Assembly: GCF_008389435.1 (NCBI RefSeq)
Contig: NZ_VUYS01000004.1
Span: 1 to 64,000 of the forward strand
DNA: 64,000 nt
Direction of reading: 5' to 3'
DNA from: Candidatus Nitrosocosmicus agrestis
Lineage (GTDB): Archaea > Thermoproteota > Nitrososphaeria > Nitrososphaerales > Nitrososphaeraceae
Made by a program: the position numbers and the translations under genes. Of this stretch, positions 26,989 to 35,459 are shown one piece after another (within the stretch, counting starts at the first letter, position 1; every line of letters starts with the position of its first letter). Below the pieces are notes generated by a model. It searched no databases. It saw nothing but the letters and a program-made list of their open reading frames with translations, and had not been told where the DNA came from.

Positions 26989-27789
26989 TTGAGCTATACT
27001 ATCGTTGAACAAAGGGATAATATAATTTTAATTAAAATAAATAGACCTGAAGCTAGAAATGCGGTTAATTATGAACTGGTAACTCAGCTTAAAGAAGATT
27101 TTGCTGAGGCCGAATCAAACGAAAAAGTTTCCGTTGTTATAATAACCGGTGAGGGTCACGACTCGTTTAGTGCGGGTGGAGATATAAAATATGTGAGTAA
27201 TCTAACTCCCCATGAAGCAATTCAATATTCCAGCCATGTTCACGAACTTTTAAATCAGATTGAGGAATTAAATAAACCAGTTATCGCTGCTATTAATGGG
27301 TACGCACTTGGTGGAGGGTGCCAGATTAGCCTAGCTTGCGACATACGATACGCTACTATGAAATCGAAATTAGGACAGCCAGAAGTTAAATTAGGTATAT
27401 GTCCAGGTTGGGGAGGAACTCAAAGACTTGCTAGATTGATTGGTGTTTCAAGAGCAAAGGAATTGATTTTTACGGGTAAAATAATAGATGCTACAGAAGC
27501 CTTTAGAATTAACTTGGTCAACAAGGTTATCTATATTGACGAAAACAAACAAAAGAAAATGAACTTCAAAGAGGAGGATCTGAAAGTTGTCTTAAATGAG
27601 AGATTAATCGATGAATGTATAAACTTAGCTGAGACAATGACAAGGTTGGATTCAAATGCACTAAAAATCTTGAAATCATTAACCAACAAGGCTAGAGATT
27701 TGAATACCAGTAGTGGAAAGTATCTAGAGAGATTGGCATTCTTATCCTATCTTGCTTATAACAAGTCGCACGGACCTAAATTAGAATGA
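26989..27789 (+). CDS. Enoyl-CoA hydratase/isomerase (crotonase) family
   Basis: The 266-residue crotonase has the N-terminal strand IILIKINRPEARNAVN, the oxyanion-hole segment FSAGGDIKYV, and the second oxyanion-hole helix NGYALGGGC, followed by GQPEVKLGICPGWGGTQRL. Where typical hydratases have the catalytic pair Glu/Glu (GGGCEL and GQPE), the first position reads GGGCQI, so only the second Glu is kept. In this lineage a crotonase provides 3-hydroxypropionyl-CoA dehydratase/crotonyl-CoA hydratase for carbon fixation (3HP/4HB cycle). Whether this copy does is open. TTG start supported by the TATA spacing. Confidence 0.9.
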   Translation: MSYTIVEQRDNIILIKINRPEARNAVNYELVTQLKEDFAEAESNEKVSVVIITGEGHDSFSAGGDIKYVSNLTPHEAIQYSSHVHELLNQIEELNKPVIAAINGYALGGGCQISLACDIRYATMKSKLGQPEVKLGICPGWGGTQRLARLIGVSRAKELIFTGKIIDATEAFRINLVNKVIYIDENKQKKMNFKEEDLKVVLNERLIDECINLAETMTRLDSNALKILKSLTNKARDLNTSSGKYLERLAFLSYLAYNKSHGPKLE

Positions 27790-27858
27790 GTCTGAACAAG
27801 ATGATAGTACATACTTTACAGAGTTAGGAGTACTGAGAGCACGACAGGGGCAATATCA

Positions 27859-27867
27859 ACATATATA
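27859..27867 (+). promoter_or_regulatory. TATA box of the coiled-coil gene
   Basis: ACATATATA lies about 34 nt before the ATG at 27897 and would give a leader of roughly 8 nt. Confidence 0.4.
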
Positions 27868-27896
27868 CTTATTTTTATCAAAATCAATATAGATTC

Positions 27897-29222
27897 ATGC
27901 CATCATTTAATTTTTTTAAGAGGAAGAAAAGAATTGTTACAAATTTTGATGTCAAAGATAGTGAATCCCATTCCAATTTATCAACATCGACTCAGCAAGA
28001 GCATGATAATAGAATTTCTATTAACGACGCTTTGATACTACTTGAAAAGATGGAACAAGATATCACAAGAAACCTCTTAATTGAATTAGACAAGATTTTT
28101 GATGATACGAATCAAGTTTTAAAACACATAAACAATGTGGCGGATGATTTGGAAAAAGAAGAAATAGTGATTGAGGAAGAAAAGCTTACACCTTTGGTAA
28201 AGAATACAAAGAATACTATCGTAAGAGCATTAAAACGTGAATCATCAAATATCTTATCCAAGCCTAAGAATTTTGAAGATTTTGTAAATTTCAAGAATTC
28301 GCTTGACTCGTCGATCAACCGTTTTGGGGAGGTGACTAGCTCTCATAGTAGAATCGTCAATACATTTATGAAAAAACACGCAAATAGTCTTAGAGGAGAT
28401 CTTAAAAAAATAAGCGATTATCTTGAGAAACTTAACGATGGATATACAAATATCAAACAAGAGAAAGCTATTATTGAAAGTCTCAGATCGGACTTGCTCA
28501 ATGTAAAATCTAAAAATAACGATATGAACAATACCATAAACGCCATAAAAATGATTGAGACCGAATGCAAGAAGTTGAATGAATTAATAGACAGGAATAA
28601 AGACGAGATCTCCAAATTAAAATCTTCTTCTGATTACGAAAAGGGTTTAAAATATTTAAGGGAAAAAGAAAGCATTGATAAAGAAAAAGCATTATTGCAA
28701 TCAAACTTGAGTGATATTTCTGGTCATTTAACTAAAGCAGCTAACAAATATTCATATGGTTTGACTCAAAGTACCGTAGAAAAAATTAATTTGTTGGTGT
28801 ATAAACCTGAAGAAGTTGCTAAAAAAAACAATATGTCAGAATATATAAGATTATTAAATGAGATAAAAGAATCTATCAAAACAAACAAAATCATTTTAAA
28901 GGATTCGAATAAAATGATCCCTTATTTCGATACCTTGGTACATGAATTACCAATATTCAAGTCCAAAATGGAAAAAATTGACGCAAGAATTGAAAAACTA
29001 AAGGATAAGGATAAGGTTTCTATCATAAACAAAGTCAAAGAAAAAGAAACAGAAAATAAAATTAATATGGATCAACTTGAAGTTGATAACCAAAGAAAGA
29101 GTGATCTACTAAGGAGTAAAGCAGATTTTGAAAATAGTATTAAGACATACTTATTGGATATCGAAGAACAATTTCAAAGATTGTCGACAAAAAAGTACAA
29201 ATTGATGCTTGGATCAGAATAG
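27897..29222 (+). CDS. Long coiled-coil protein, 441 aa
   Basis: The protein starts with a basic segment (FNFFKRKKRIVTNF) and is then almost entirely charged and helical. Several stretches show heptad-like spacing of Leu/Ile among Lys and Glu (for example NKDEISKLKSSSDYEKGLKY). It has no signal peptide, ATPase motif or membrane helix. The centre (ALLQSNLSDISGHLTKAANKYSYGLTQ) may break the coil into two arms. It is SMC-arm-like in composition only. A scaffold or cell-architecture role is possible; I recognise no family. It starts with ATG 107 nt after the crotonase gene. Confidence 0.75.
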   Translation: MPSFNFFKRKKRIVTNFDVKDSESHSNLSTSTQQEHDNRISINDALILLEKMEQDITRNLLIELDKIFDDTNQVLKHINNVADDLEKEEIVIEEEKLTPLVKNTKNTIVRALKRESSNILSKPKNFEDFVNFKNSLDSSINRFGEVTSSHSRIVNTFMKKHANSLRGDLKKISDYLEKLNDGYTNIKQEKAIIESLRSDLLNVKSKNNDMNNTINAIKMIETECKKLNELIDRNKDEISKLKSSSDYEKGLKYLREKESIDKEKALLQSNLSDISGHLTKAANKYSYGLTQSTVEKINLLVYKPEEVAKKNNMSEYIRLLNEIKESIKTNKIILKDSNKMIPYFDTLVHELPIFKSKMEKIDARIEKLKDKDKVSIINKVKEKETENKINMDQLEVDNQRKSDLLRSKADFENSIKTYLLDIEEQFQRLSTKKYKLMLGSE

Positions 29223-29334
29223 ATCTTATATCAATGCAGCGGAATCAGGTCTTAATTGTCATCCGCCTATCAAAATTAAAATACCTAGGTTTTTGTCAGG
29301 TTTTAAAATATACTTATGACATATGAGCAAAGGA

Positions 29335-29895
29335 TCATTTGGTATATATGCCAGTAAACTTTTCAATAATTGACTTGTGCTGTGGAAAAATAGTCAACAA
29401 GTCAGACCTTATTCCCAATTCAAAATCATCAAATTCGAATCCAGGGGCAACAGTACAGCCCAAGAGTGAAAACGATGTCTTGTCATCGACTTCGGCACAA
29501 AACCAGGTGTTCTTCTTGACCACATAATGAAATATGCAACCATCGGAAATATTGTTACCCAATTTTACCAATTTTGTCGTACTGTTTTCATTAAGTATGT
29601 ACAAGGTTAAAGAACTGCCAAGATAAAAATGCCAAACTTCGTCTTGGTTCACCTTATGTAAAGGTGAAATTTGATTACCTTTGAGCAAATAAAAAATCAA
29701 GGTTGAGGATGGTCGGATTTTCGTGCCCGATATTATCTTAGTAGGATCAGATTTATCGGATAAAGTGGAAGATGACTCTTCACGATAGGAAACCATATTG
29801 ATAGATCGATAAGTCTCTTTGTAATAACCACCTTCGAATTTATGCTTTTTAAGTTTCAATTTCTTTATCAAATCATTTGCTTCTATACTATTCAT
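29335..29895 (-). CDS. DUF985 (cupin_5) family protein
   Basis: The protein of about 186 residues has the cupin_5 signatures EGGYYKETYRS near the N-terminus, STLIFYLLKGNQISPLHKV, EVWHFYLGSSL with the conserved His/Glu environment, and the tail CTVAPGFEFDDFELG. These are beta-barrel proteins related to plant-type sugar-binding cupins; function is not established. The frame has an ATG at 29910, but AGGTG five nt before the ATG at 29895 and an upstream A/T-rich box favour the later one. It stands alone and is convergent with the coiled-coil gene. Confidence 0.88.
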   Translation of the reverse strand: MNSIEANDLIKKLKLKKHKFEGGYYKETYRSINMVSYREESSSTLSDKSDPTKIISGTKIRPSSTLIFYLLKGNQISPLHKVNQDEVWHFYLGSSLTLYILNENSTTKLVKLGNNISDGCIFHYVVKKNTWFCAEVDDKTSFSLLGCTVAPGFEFDDFELGIRSDLLTIFPQHKSIIEKFTGIYTK

Positions 29896-29900
29896 CTTAA

Positions 29901-29905
29901 CACCT
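29901..29905 (-). promoter_or_regulatory. Shine-Dalgarno-like site deciding the DUF985 start
   Basis: AGGTG ends five nt before the ATG at 29895 and fits the archaeal 16S anti-SD sequence. It would lie inside the coding region if the ATG at 29910 were used. Confidence 0.4.
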
Positions 29906-29910
29906 TTCAT

Positions 29911-30447
29911 TACTATTTAAAAGGCTAGTCTTAATAAATAACATTATGACAGGAAATCTTAATTATTCAATGTATACTATTGAAGAAGGGTATACACACC
30001 TTTCACCAAATAATGGCCAAACTTCATATACCTTTATTTGCTTAATGTTACCAATTATTATAATTATAAGACTCTAAAGTATTTAGAAATGAGATAAAAG
30101 ATATCGCCCCATACAAAAAAATCAAAAGAAAAATAAAAGACAAACTACAAATCTATCTGAAACCCTATTTATTTTTCTAGAGGAGTGTCATCGATAATTT
30201 GGCTATTTTGGTGATATTACCAAAAACTGCATTTCCAAAGGTATCGCGATTAGACTTATATTGTATTTCTAAAAAACCAAAATAAAAAATAGCATCATTA
30301 GATTTTTTTGAAATATGATATTATTATAAAATCAATCAATATTAAATCGCGTAGTTTATTAATTTAGTTTGCATTTTTAAATGGATCGTAAAATTGAGAC
30401 TTTGATCCTGGCTGCCAATGTCAATCTTATTTATTAAAGTCAGATTT
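29911..30447. other. Intergenic region, 537 bp
   Basis: This is A/T-rich sequence. The left part is the promoter region of the DUF985 gene. The rest has only short ORFs (about 40 codons at most) with poor composition. No RNA structure or repeat is obvious. Confidence 0.4.
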
Positions 30448-31479
30448 CTAATTGTTTAAGTTGGACAAAGAAATGTCATGTACTCCCTGCGGGATAGCCA
30501 AATCCAATAATGTCTTTTCTGATATATTTCTCATTTTTACGTCCTCTACAGGATTTCCATCAATGTACGCTTGAATAGGAACCATTTGAACAGGCATAAC
30601 TTCTAATGATAACGCTCCAGGATAAGGATAAATATTATTTATAGTAAAATCGAATTTGTCTGTAGTAATATTATAACTCATAGAGTCTATTTGTATTAAG
30701 CTGGAAAACTTGTACCCCAAAACCTTGGAAGTTGTAATGTTTACAATGCTATAGTCATCTATTTTCATATCGCCTATATCACCGCCGACACAGCTGTAGA
30801 AATAGACCATATCCTTTATTGCAGGATCTGGAACAAATGTAAACTGCCTAGTTTCATTTGGCTTCAACACAGGGATTAATGTCCTTACAGAGTCGATCTG
30901 GCTACTATTTTTATCATTAACAATAGCAAACAAGGTAATATTGTTTAACTGAACTAGACCAGTATTTGTAATATTCCCATATAATTCCTTATTCGGGCCT
31001 TGTGGAAGAACAGGGTAATTCAAATTAATAGTATTTATTTTAGTATAAGGCAGAGTAACATTCTCGCTCTTGTAAATAAATGGTGCAGAGTTAATCACAT
31101 CGGGATAAATAGTAGAATTTATCATAAATTTGAACGGAAATGGCTCATTATTTTCATATAAAATTGAGTTATAGGGTCTCTCAACCAAGATTTCTTCTTC
31201 ACCCGTAAAGTTATTAATCGTTAGCAATCCAACCGAAACGTTTTGAGGAAAATTTTGAGAGTCGGATTTTGCTACAGACCCGCCTACTATAACAGTATTA
31301 TTGTCATTACTCAAATATTTGAAAGAATTTTTGACGTATGCTCTAGGATTATCAATATTGGTAGAGTTATTATGCTTTTCTGAATAAGCATTTGAATTAT
31401 AATTAGACGAAGACGTCAAACACACAAATATAGCGAGACTAAATAATCCGAATAGAATGTGATTGTAGTTTTTTGACAA
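30448..31479 (-). CDS. Secreted protein with beta-sandwich (FxLYD-like) domain
   Basis: The 343-residue protein has an N-terminal signal-like segment (HILFGLFSLAIFVCLTSS). Asn/Ser/Thr-rich extracellular sequence with many N-glycosylation sequons follows. The phrase YGNITNTGLVQLNNITLFA followed by VLKPNETRQFTF is typical of FxLYD/CARDB-like repeats used outside the cell. The tail AIPQGVHDISLSNL is short and no C-terminal membrane helix is seen. It may be a cell-surface or matrix protein of archaea. TTG start at 31479; an ATG four bases further upstream is in another frame. Confidence 0.75.
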   Translation of the reverse strand: MSKNYNHILFGLFSLAIFVCLTSSSNYNSNAYSEKHNNSTNIDNPRAYVKNSFKYLSNDNNTVIVGGSVAKSDSQNFPQNVSVGLLTINNFTGEEEILVERPYNSILYENNEPFPFKFMINSTIYPDVINSAPFIYKSENVTLPYTKINTINLNYPVLPQGPNKELYGNITNTGLVQLNNITLFAIVNDKNSSQIDSVRTLIPVLKPNETRQFTFVPDPAIKDMVYFYSCVGGDIGDMKIDDYSIVNITTSKVLGYKFSSLIQIDSMSYNITTDKFDFTINNIYPYPGALSLEVMPVQMVPIQAYIDGNPVEDVKMRNISEKTLLDLAIPQGVHDISLSNLNN

Positions 31480-31649
31480 TCATAATGTAAAGTGCAGAAT
31501 TCAAAATATAAATTTTGTCATACTACAAAGACCTCTTCTGAATTTCAGATATCATGATCGATTAAAAAATTGATCCCTCAAACGTTTGGCTACGTATAAG
31601 ATCATATTTGTTTATATAGGTTTTAGGCCAATTGAAATAGCAGGAAAAG

Positions 31650-32129
31650 GTGAACAATCAAGAACATTTCAATGGGTATAACAAGATCTTAGTTCCAATA
31701 GATGGATCTCCAAATTCAAGGAAGGCAATATCATATGGAATTGGAATGGCTCAAAGATATGGTTCTGATCTAATAGTACTTCATGTTTTGTATTCACAAT
31801 CGGGTTTTGTTTTTCACAACGGAACAGCAACTGGAACCATCACAACGAGCTCGCTGGATGACCTAAATGCTGAAGCTAAGGCTGAAGCAAGAAAATGGTT
31901 TGATGAAATCAATGAAACTGCAATGAATAAAGGTGTAAAAGTTAAAACTGAAGTTGTGTTGTCTGTAATTTCTATCGTAGAAGCCATATTAACGTATTCG
32001 GAAAAAGAAAACATAGATTTGATCATAGTTGGTTCAAAAGGCAGATCTGGATGGAAAAAACTGATTTTAGGTAGTGTTGCTTCAGGAATATCTACATATG
32101 CACATTGTCCTGTATTGATTGTAAAATAG
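31650..32129 (+). CDS. Universal stress protein UspA family
   Basis: The 159-residue single Usp domain begins NKILVPIDGSPNSRKAISYGI, has LIVLHVLY, and ends with the ATP-binding loop VGSKGRSGWKKLILGSVASGISTYAHCPVLIV. That loop has the G-x2-G-x9-G-(S/T) pattern, so the protein probably binds ATP. An insertion of about 20 residues (QSGFVFHNGTATGTITTS) follows the second strand. GTG start at 31650. It is divergent from the secreted-protein gene with 170 bp between them. Confidence 0.93.
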   Translation: MNNQEHFNGYNKILVPIDGSPNSRKAISYGIGMAQRYGSDLIVLHVLYSQSGFVFHNGTATGTITTSSLDDLNAEAKAEARKWFDEINETAMNKGVKVKTEVVLSVISIVEAILTYSEKENIDLIIVGSKGRSGWKKLILGSVASGISTYAHCPVLIVK

Positions 32130-32257
32130 TTTCTAATATTTTTACTATAAGACTGGTTTACCTTGGGGATTTTTAACCAGATTTGCCACCTTAGAGTCAA
32201 ATACCAAAGCAAATGTGACCAGAAATTGGATGGTTATTCTTCCGCATTTCCTATATA

Positions 32258-32710
32258 CTATGACAGACGATATGTTATAGATACAATCATCATCAAGATC
32301 AAGGTTATTGTAAGAAGTCCAAACATTACAAAAGGAATGTATCTTCCCATACCCATCCCCGTCGAATTTTTTACTAGGATGAATTTGTGTTGGCCTCCAT
32401 TTAGTACATGAAAATATACTACTAAAGATAGAGAGCCAGAAATTAATATCACAAATCCTGAATATGAATAGATATATGACCCTACATCAAGATTAGAAAA
32501 TAGTCCGTATAGCACCAATCCACTGAAAATTGATACGCTAGACACAATAATAACAAGTCTACGTATTTTAGGCAATATAGAAGATAAGTTGCCAGTCTTA
32601 TTCGAAGGCCTAATAATGAAGATAACGATAAGAGTTGTGCTCCACCATAAAATAGAAAATATCATATGTATACTAATCACAAATGCAACGGGTTCACCGG
32701 ACAATACCAA
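32258..32710 (-). CDS. Four-helix membrane protein, CopD/HemJ-like
   Basis: The 150-residue protein has four predicted helices. The first (FVISIHMIFSILWWSTTLIV) contains a His followed by WW, a pattern shared by CopD-type copper proteins and by the HemJ/UPF0093 protoporphyrinogen oxidases, both of which use a helix-1 His. The third helix leads into a loop with H-V-L-N-G-G-Q-H. The assignment to either family is tentative. HemJ would be odd because archaea of this group make heme by the siroheme route. It is monocistronic and convergent with uspA. Confidence 0.5.
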   Translation of the reverse strand: MVLSGEPVAFVISIHMIFSILWWSTTLIVIFIIRPSNKTGNLSSILPKIRRLVIIVSSVSIFSGLVLYGLFSNLDVGSYIYSYSGFVILISGSLSLVVYFHVLNGGQHKFILVKNSTGMGMGRYIPFVMFGLLTITLILMMIVSITYRLS

Positions 32711-33225
32711 AACACGATAATTTTCTCTATTTCAAATTTCTAAATGTTTCTGATTAGTTTCGCACTAGCAAACTAAATAAAACTAAAATAATTATCATGT
32801 TGACTCTCTAAGTTAATAAAACAACACAATAAATGTATGCAATAAATAACATTTGTTTTGGATCAAAGATTGAATACTTTTCTCTCCTTTATAACACTTT
32901 AAAGTAGTCAAACATCATACCTTAACTACACTTTAATTAACATACAAAAAAGATAATGAAAATGATTTATCTTTTAATTGACATAGCATACAGCAATAAC
33001 TTTTTTCAACCACAAGAGATAAGATCTTTTGTTTTATGTAATACCGCAGTAACTTATTCAGTAGGGTATACTCTGATCGGGATTAATAATTAACAAATAT
33101 CTATAACAGATTATGTCAATGCAAACTCGATCTATCCATAAAAAGTTTAATAATTATATAGTAATGTGAGACTGTATTTGTATCTCCCGTGCTATCATTT
33201 TGTTAAAATATTCTCGATTGGATAA
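32711..33225. other. Intergenic region, 515 bp
   Basis: This is A/T-rich sequence between the four-helix membrane gene and ksgA. It holds the promoter of the former at the left. A plus-strand frame of 45 codons at 32956-33093 has no support (see rejected items). I see no repeat or RNA. Confidence 0.4.
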
Positions 33226-34002
33226 TCAATGTATTGTAACAGTTTCCCTGACATTAGCCTTTAATTCCATGGTCAAATTCAAGATATTGTAAGGTGGCAA
33301 ATTCGCTATCTTACTTGATTTAACGTCAGAATATTTATTTGGATCTATATTCGATTCGTAATTTTTGTTTAGATAATTTATGACAAATGAAACAGTTTTT
33401 TTTCGAAATGAAAACAAGAATTGAATATTATCTATAGTATTCTTAGATAATGATAGAGTTTTAGGACACAGTTCTATTAATTGTGAATCAACTTTGGGTA
33501 TTGGATTAAAAGATGTACGAGGAATATCCATCAGAATTCTTGTTGAAAACCTATTTTGACATATTACAGATATTGCCCTATAATTTTTGTCTCCAGGTTT
33601 TGACAGAAGTTTATTTACAAATTCCCTTTGCAGCATTATGATTCCCTTTTTAAAATTTTTTTGACAAAGCCAAGAAATAGCCCTTCTACTCTCATAATAG
33701 GGCAAGTTAGACACGAATATATCAAAGGATATGCCTAGTTTTTCATTTAAACCATCTCCATTTACCATATCTAAGTTTTTAAAATGCAGATTCTCCTTGC
33801 AATAGGCATATAACAAAGAATCTAACTCAAATGAATGAACAGATTTCGATACTTTACACAATTCGTGTGTTAAGCTGCCCCTCCCCGAACCAACTTCATA
33901 TACAATATCATCGACAGTAATTTTGGACAATTCAATAATCTTTCTTACTAATTTAGGATTGGTAATAAAATTTTGTCCTAGATAAGAACCGGTTTTTTTC
34001 AT
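33226..34002 (-). CDS. ksgA: rRNA adenine-N6,N6-dimethyltransferase (KsgA/Dim1)
   Basis: The 258-residue SAM-dependent methyltransferase has LGQNFITNPKLVRKII, SAM-binding motif I VYEVGSGRGSLTHEL, and motif IV NLPYYESRRAI with the N-L-P-Y catalytic signature of the KsgA/Dim1/ErmB family. It dimethylates two adjacent adenines in the 3' helix 45 of 16S rRNA. The C-terminal helical domain (LFSFRKKTVSFVINYL) is present. It is the last gene of the minus-strand run L21e-rpoF-DUF655-ksgA, an order shared by many archaea. ATG start. Confidence 0.95.
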   Translation of the reverse strand: MKKTGSYLGQNFITNPKLVRKIIELSKITVDDIVYEVGSGRGSLTHELCKVSKSVHSFELDSLLYAYCKENLHFKNLDMVNGDGLNEKLGISFDIFVSNLPYYESRRAISWLCQKNFKKGIIMLQREFVNKLLSKPGDKNYRAISVICQNRFSTRILMDIPRTSFNPIPKVDSQLIELCPKTLSLSKNTIDNIQFLFSFRKKTVSFVINYLNKNYESNIDPNKYSDVKSSKIANLPPYNILNLTMELKANVRETVTIH

Positions 34003-34068
34003 TTATGCTTTACGTATCATCTAGTGTACTATAATTTTGGCAGTAGAAATTTCAATATGCGATAAAGA

Positions 34069-34671
34069 TTATTTTCTAACAAATATATTCATTCGAGTTT
34101 CTCCGGAGATCTCATCATAAATTCGCTTGGCTATTAATTTAGTTCCCTCTCGTAATCCAGTTCGGTTTTGTAAATCCAAAAAGGACTCGAATTTGTGTTT
34201 ATCACGTTCGTCTAGAATGGATTTCATGTAAGTCTTGCCAATTCCTGGGATAAGCTCCAATGAATGCACCCGAGGAGTCATGGGTTGGGCAGAATTGAAA
34301 TATTCTATAAATCTCTGCTCATTAACATTTACAATCTTTTCGATAACTGTGGGCAATTCATTCTTTGCTGATTGAGAAATATGATTATAATCGAGCCTGC
34401 CCAAAACGCTTATTATTTTCTCCCTTCCATCTTTTCCTATATAAAGACGTTCTCCTATGCTGAAACTCTCGTTATTAGATCCCAATAATTCTAATAAGGT
34501 TAAATGCTCCTCACCTATTGCGTGAACTATTACACCTTCGCGCATTCGCACAATCGAAGATTTGCCATTTTGCATATAATCTAGAATATAAGCATATTCT
34601 TCAAATTTTCGTGGTGAAAAATGGTCACCATGTCTTCCATGATTATCTCTATTTGAATTGTACCTTGACAA
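34069..34671 (-). CDS. DUF655 family protein (helix-hairpin-helix, nucleic-acid binding)
   Basis: The 200-residue protein matches DUF655. The N-terminal part is an OB-like barrel (AYILDYMQNGK, GVIVHAIGEEHLTLLEL, GERLYIGKDGREK). The C-terminal part has a helix-hairpin-helix segment, LELIPGIGKTYMKSIL, and a second weaker one, FLDLQNRTGLREG. The fold suggests RNA or DNA binding. Its constant place next to L21e, rpoF and ksgA in archaea argues for a role in ribosome maturation or transcription-translation coupling. ATG start, 66 nt before ksgA. Confidence 0.93.
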   Translation of the reverse strand: MSRYNSNRDNHGRHGDHFSPRKFEEYAYILDYMQNGKSSIVRMREGVIVHAIGEEHLTLLELLGSNNESFSIGERLYIGKDGREKIISVLGRLDYNHISQSAKNELPTVIEKIVNVNEQRFIEYFNSAQPMTPRVHSLELIPGIGKTYMKSILDERDKHKFESFLDLQNRTGLREGTKLIAKRIYDEISGETRMNIFVRK

Positions 34672-34715
34672 AATATATTTTACCTTTACAGTTATTATTA
34701 GAAGTGACTTTTTAT

Positions 34716-35087
34716 TTAACTTTCAATATTTGATCGAGGTTGTGACGATTCATCATTATCTCCAGAGTTTGACAGAAGTATTGATTTTATCTTTTCCAAT
34801 TTTTCAGTTACAATTAATTTCTTCCATCCAAAAGTAAATGCCCTCAATTCTTCAATGGATTTAGGCATAACGTTCATGAGCTCGACCGATTCTTCATTTG
34901 TTAAATCACCTTCTGCAACAAGTCGTTCAAGCATTACTTTGGATATATCGTAATCAACCTTTGAGAATTTTTTTGAATAATCATACGTCCACCTCTGAAT
35001 TTGATCCATTTCCTCAGCAGGGATGGTCTCTAAAATTTTTTTTACCTCAGATAAAGTTATAATTTCTTTTTTTATTACTTCGGTCAA
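34716..35087 (-). CDS. rpoF: DNA-directed RNA polymerase subunit F (Rpb4 family)
   Basis: The 123-residue helical protein has the Rpb4 pattern ITLSEVKKILETIPAEEM, QRWTYDYSKKFSKVD, LVAEGDLTNEESVELMNVMP and SIEELRAF. RpoF pairs with RpoE (Rpb7) to form the stalk of the archaeal polymerase that stimulates initiation, processivity and termination. A charged, Ser-rich tail of about 20 residues follows. It lies 19 nt after L21e and 44 nt before DUF655 on the same strand, the conserved operon order. Confidence 0.95.
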   Translation of the reverse strand: MTEVIKKEIITLSEVKKILETIPAEEMDQIQRWTYDYSKKFSKVDYDISKVMLERLVAEGDLTNEESVELMNVMPKSIEELRAFTFGWKKLIVTEKLEKIKSILLSNSGDNDESSQPRSNIES

Positions 35088-35106
35088 TTATAAACACACT
35101 TTTTTT

Positions 35107-35391
35107 TCAAGTTGTAATTGGCCTTATGTGATTAAATTTTGTTTGTAGATATTTTGGTTTACTTCCAAATTTGACCATCACCCTTAAAGTACGTCTTCCC
35201 ACCTCTTCCACAATACCTATTTTTCCCTGAAATCTCCTATGAGGCATCGTATTATGCTCGCTCGGATCGATATCAACTACAACCTTGTCACCAGGCTTGT
35301 ACTCGATGAGTAAATATGACACGCCGGTAATCTTGTTTGATTTTGTGAGTATTGATCTAGATTTTCTTCTTGTTCCGTGTGATGATGGCAT
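35107..35391 (-). CDS. rpl21e: 50S ribosomal protein L21e
   Basis: The 94-residue protein has all L21e features: a basic N-terminus (SSHGTRRKSRSILTKS), the SH3-like core YKPGDKVVVDIDPSEHNTMP and HRRFQGKIGIVEEVG, and the tail SKPKYLQTKFNHIRPI. It is archaeal/eukaryotic specific and sits near the central protuberance of the large subunit. It begins the L21e-rpoF-DUF655-ksgA run. ATG start. Confidence 0.97.
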   Translation of the reverse strand: MPSSHGTRRKSRSILTKSNKITGVSYLLIEYKPGDKVVVDIDPSEHNTMPHRRFQGKIGIVEEVGRRTLRVMVKFGSKPKYLQTKFNHIRPITT

Positions 35392-35459
35392 AACAAAATA
35401 GATTGTGTATACCCTAATAAAAATTATTTACAGACCCTTACTGATGTTTTTGACAAAAA

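Noticed and set aside
32956-33093. Plus-strand ORF of 45 codons in the gap before ksgA
   Set aside because: No convincing promoter, poor composition, and a length expected by chance in this gap.
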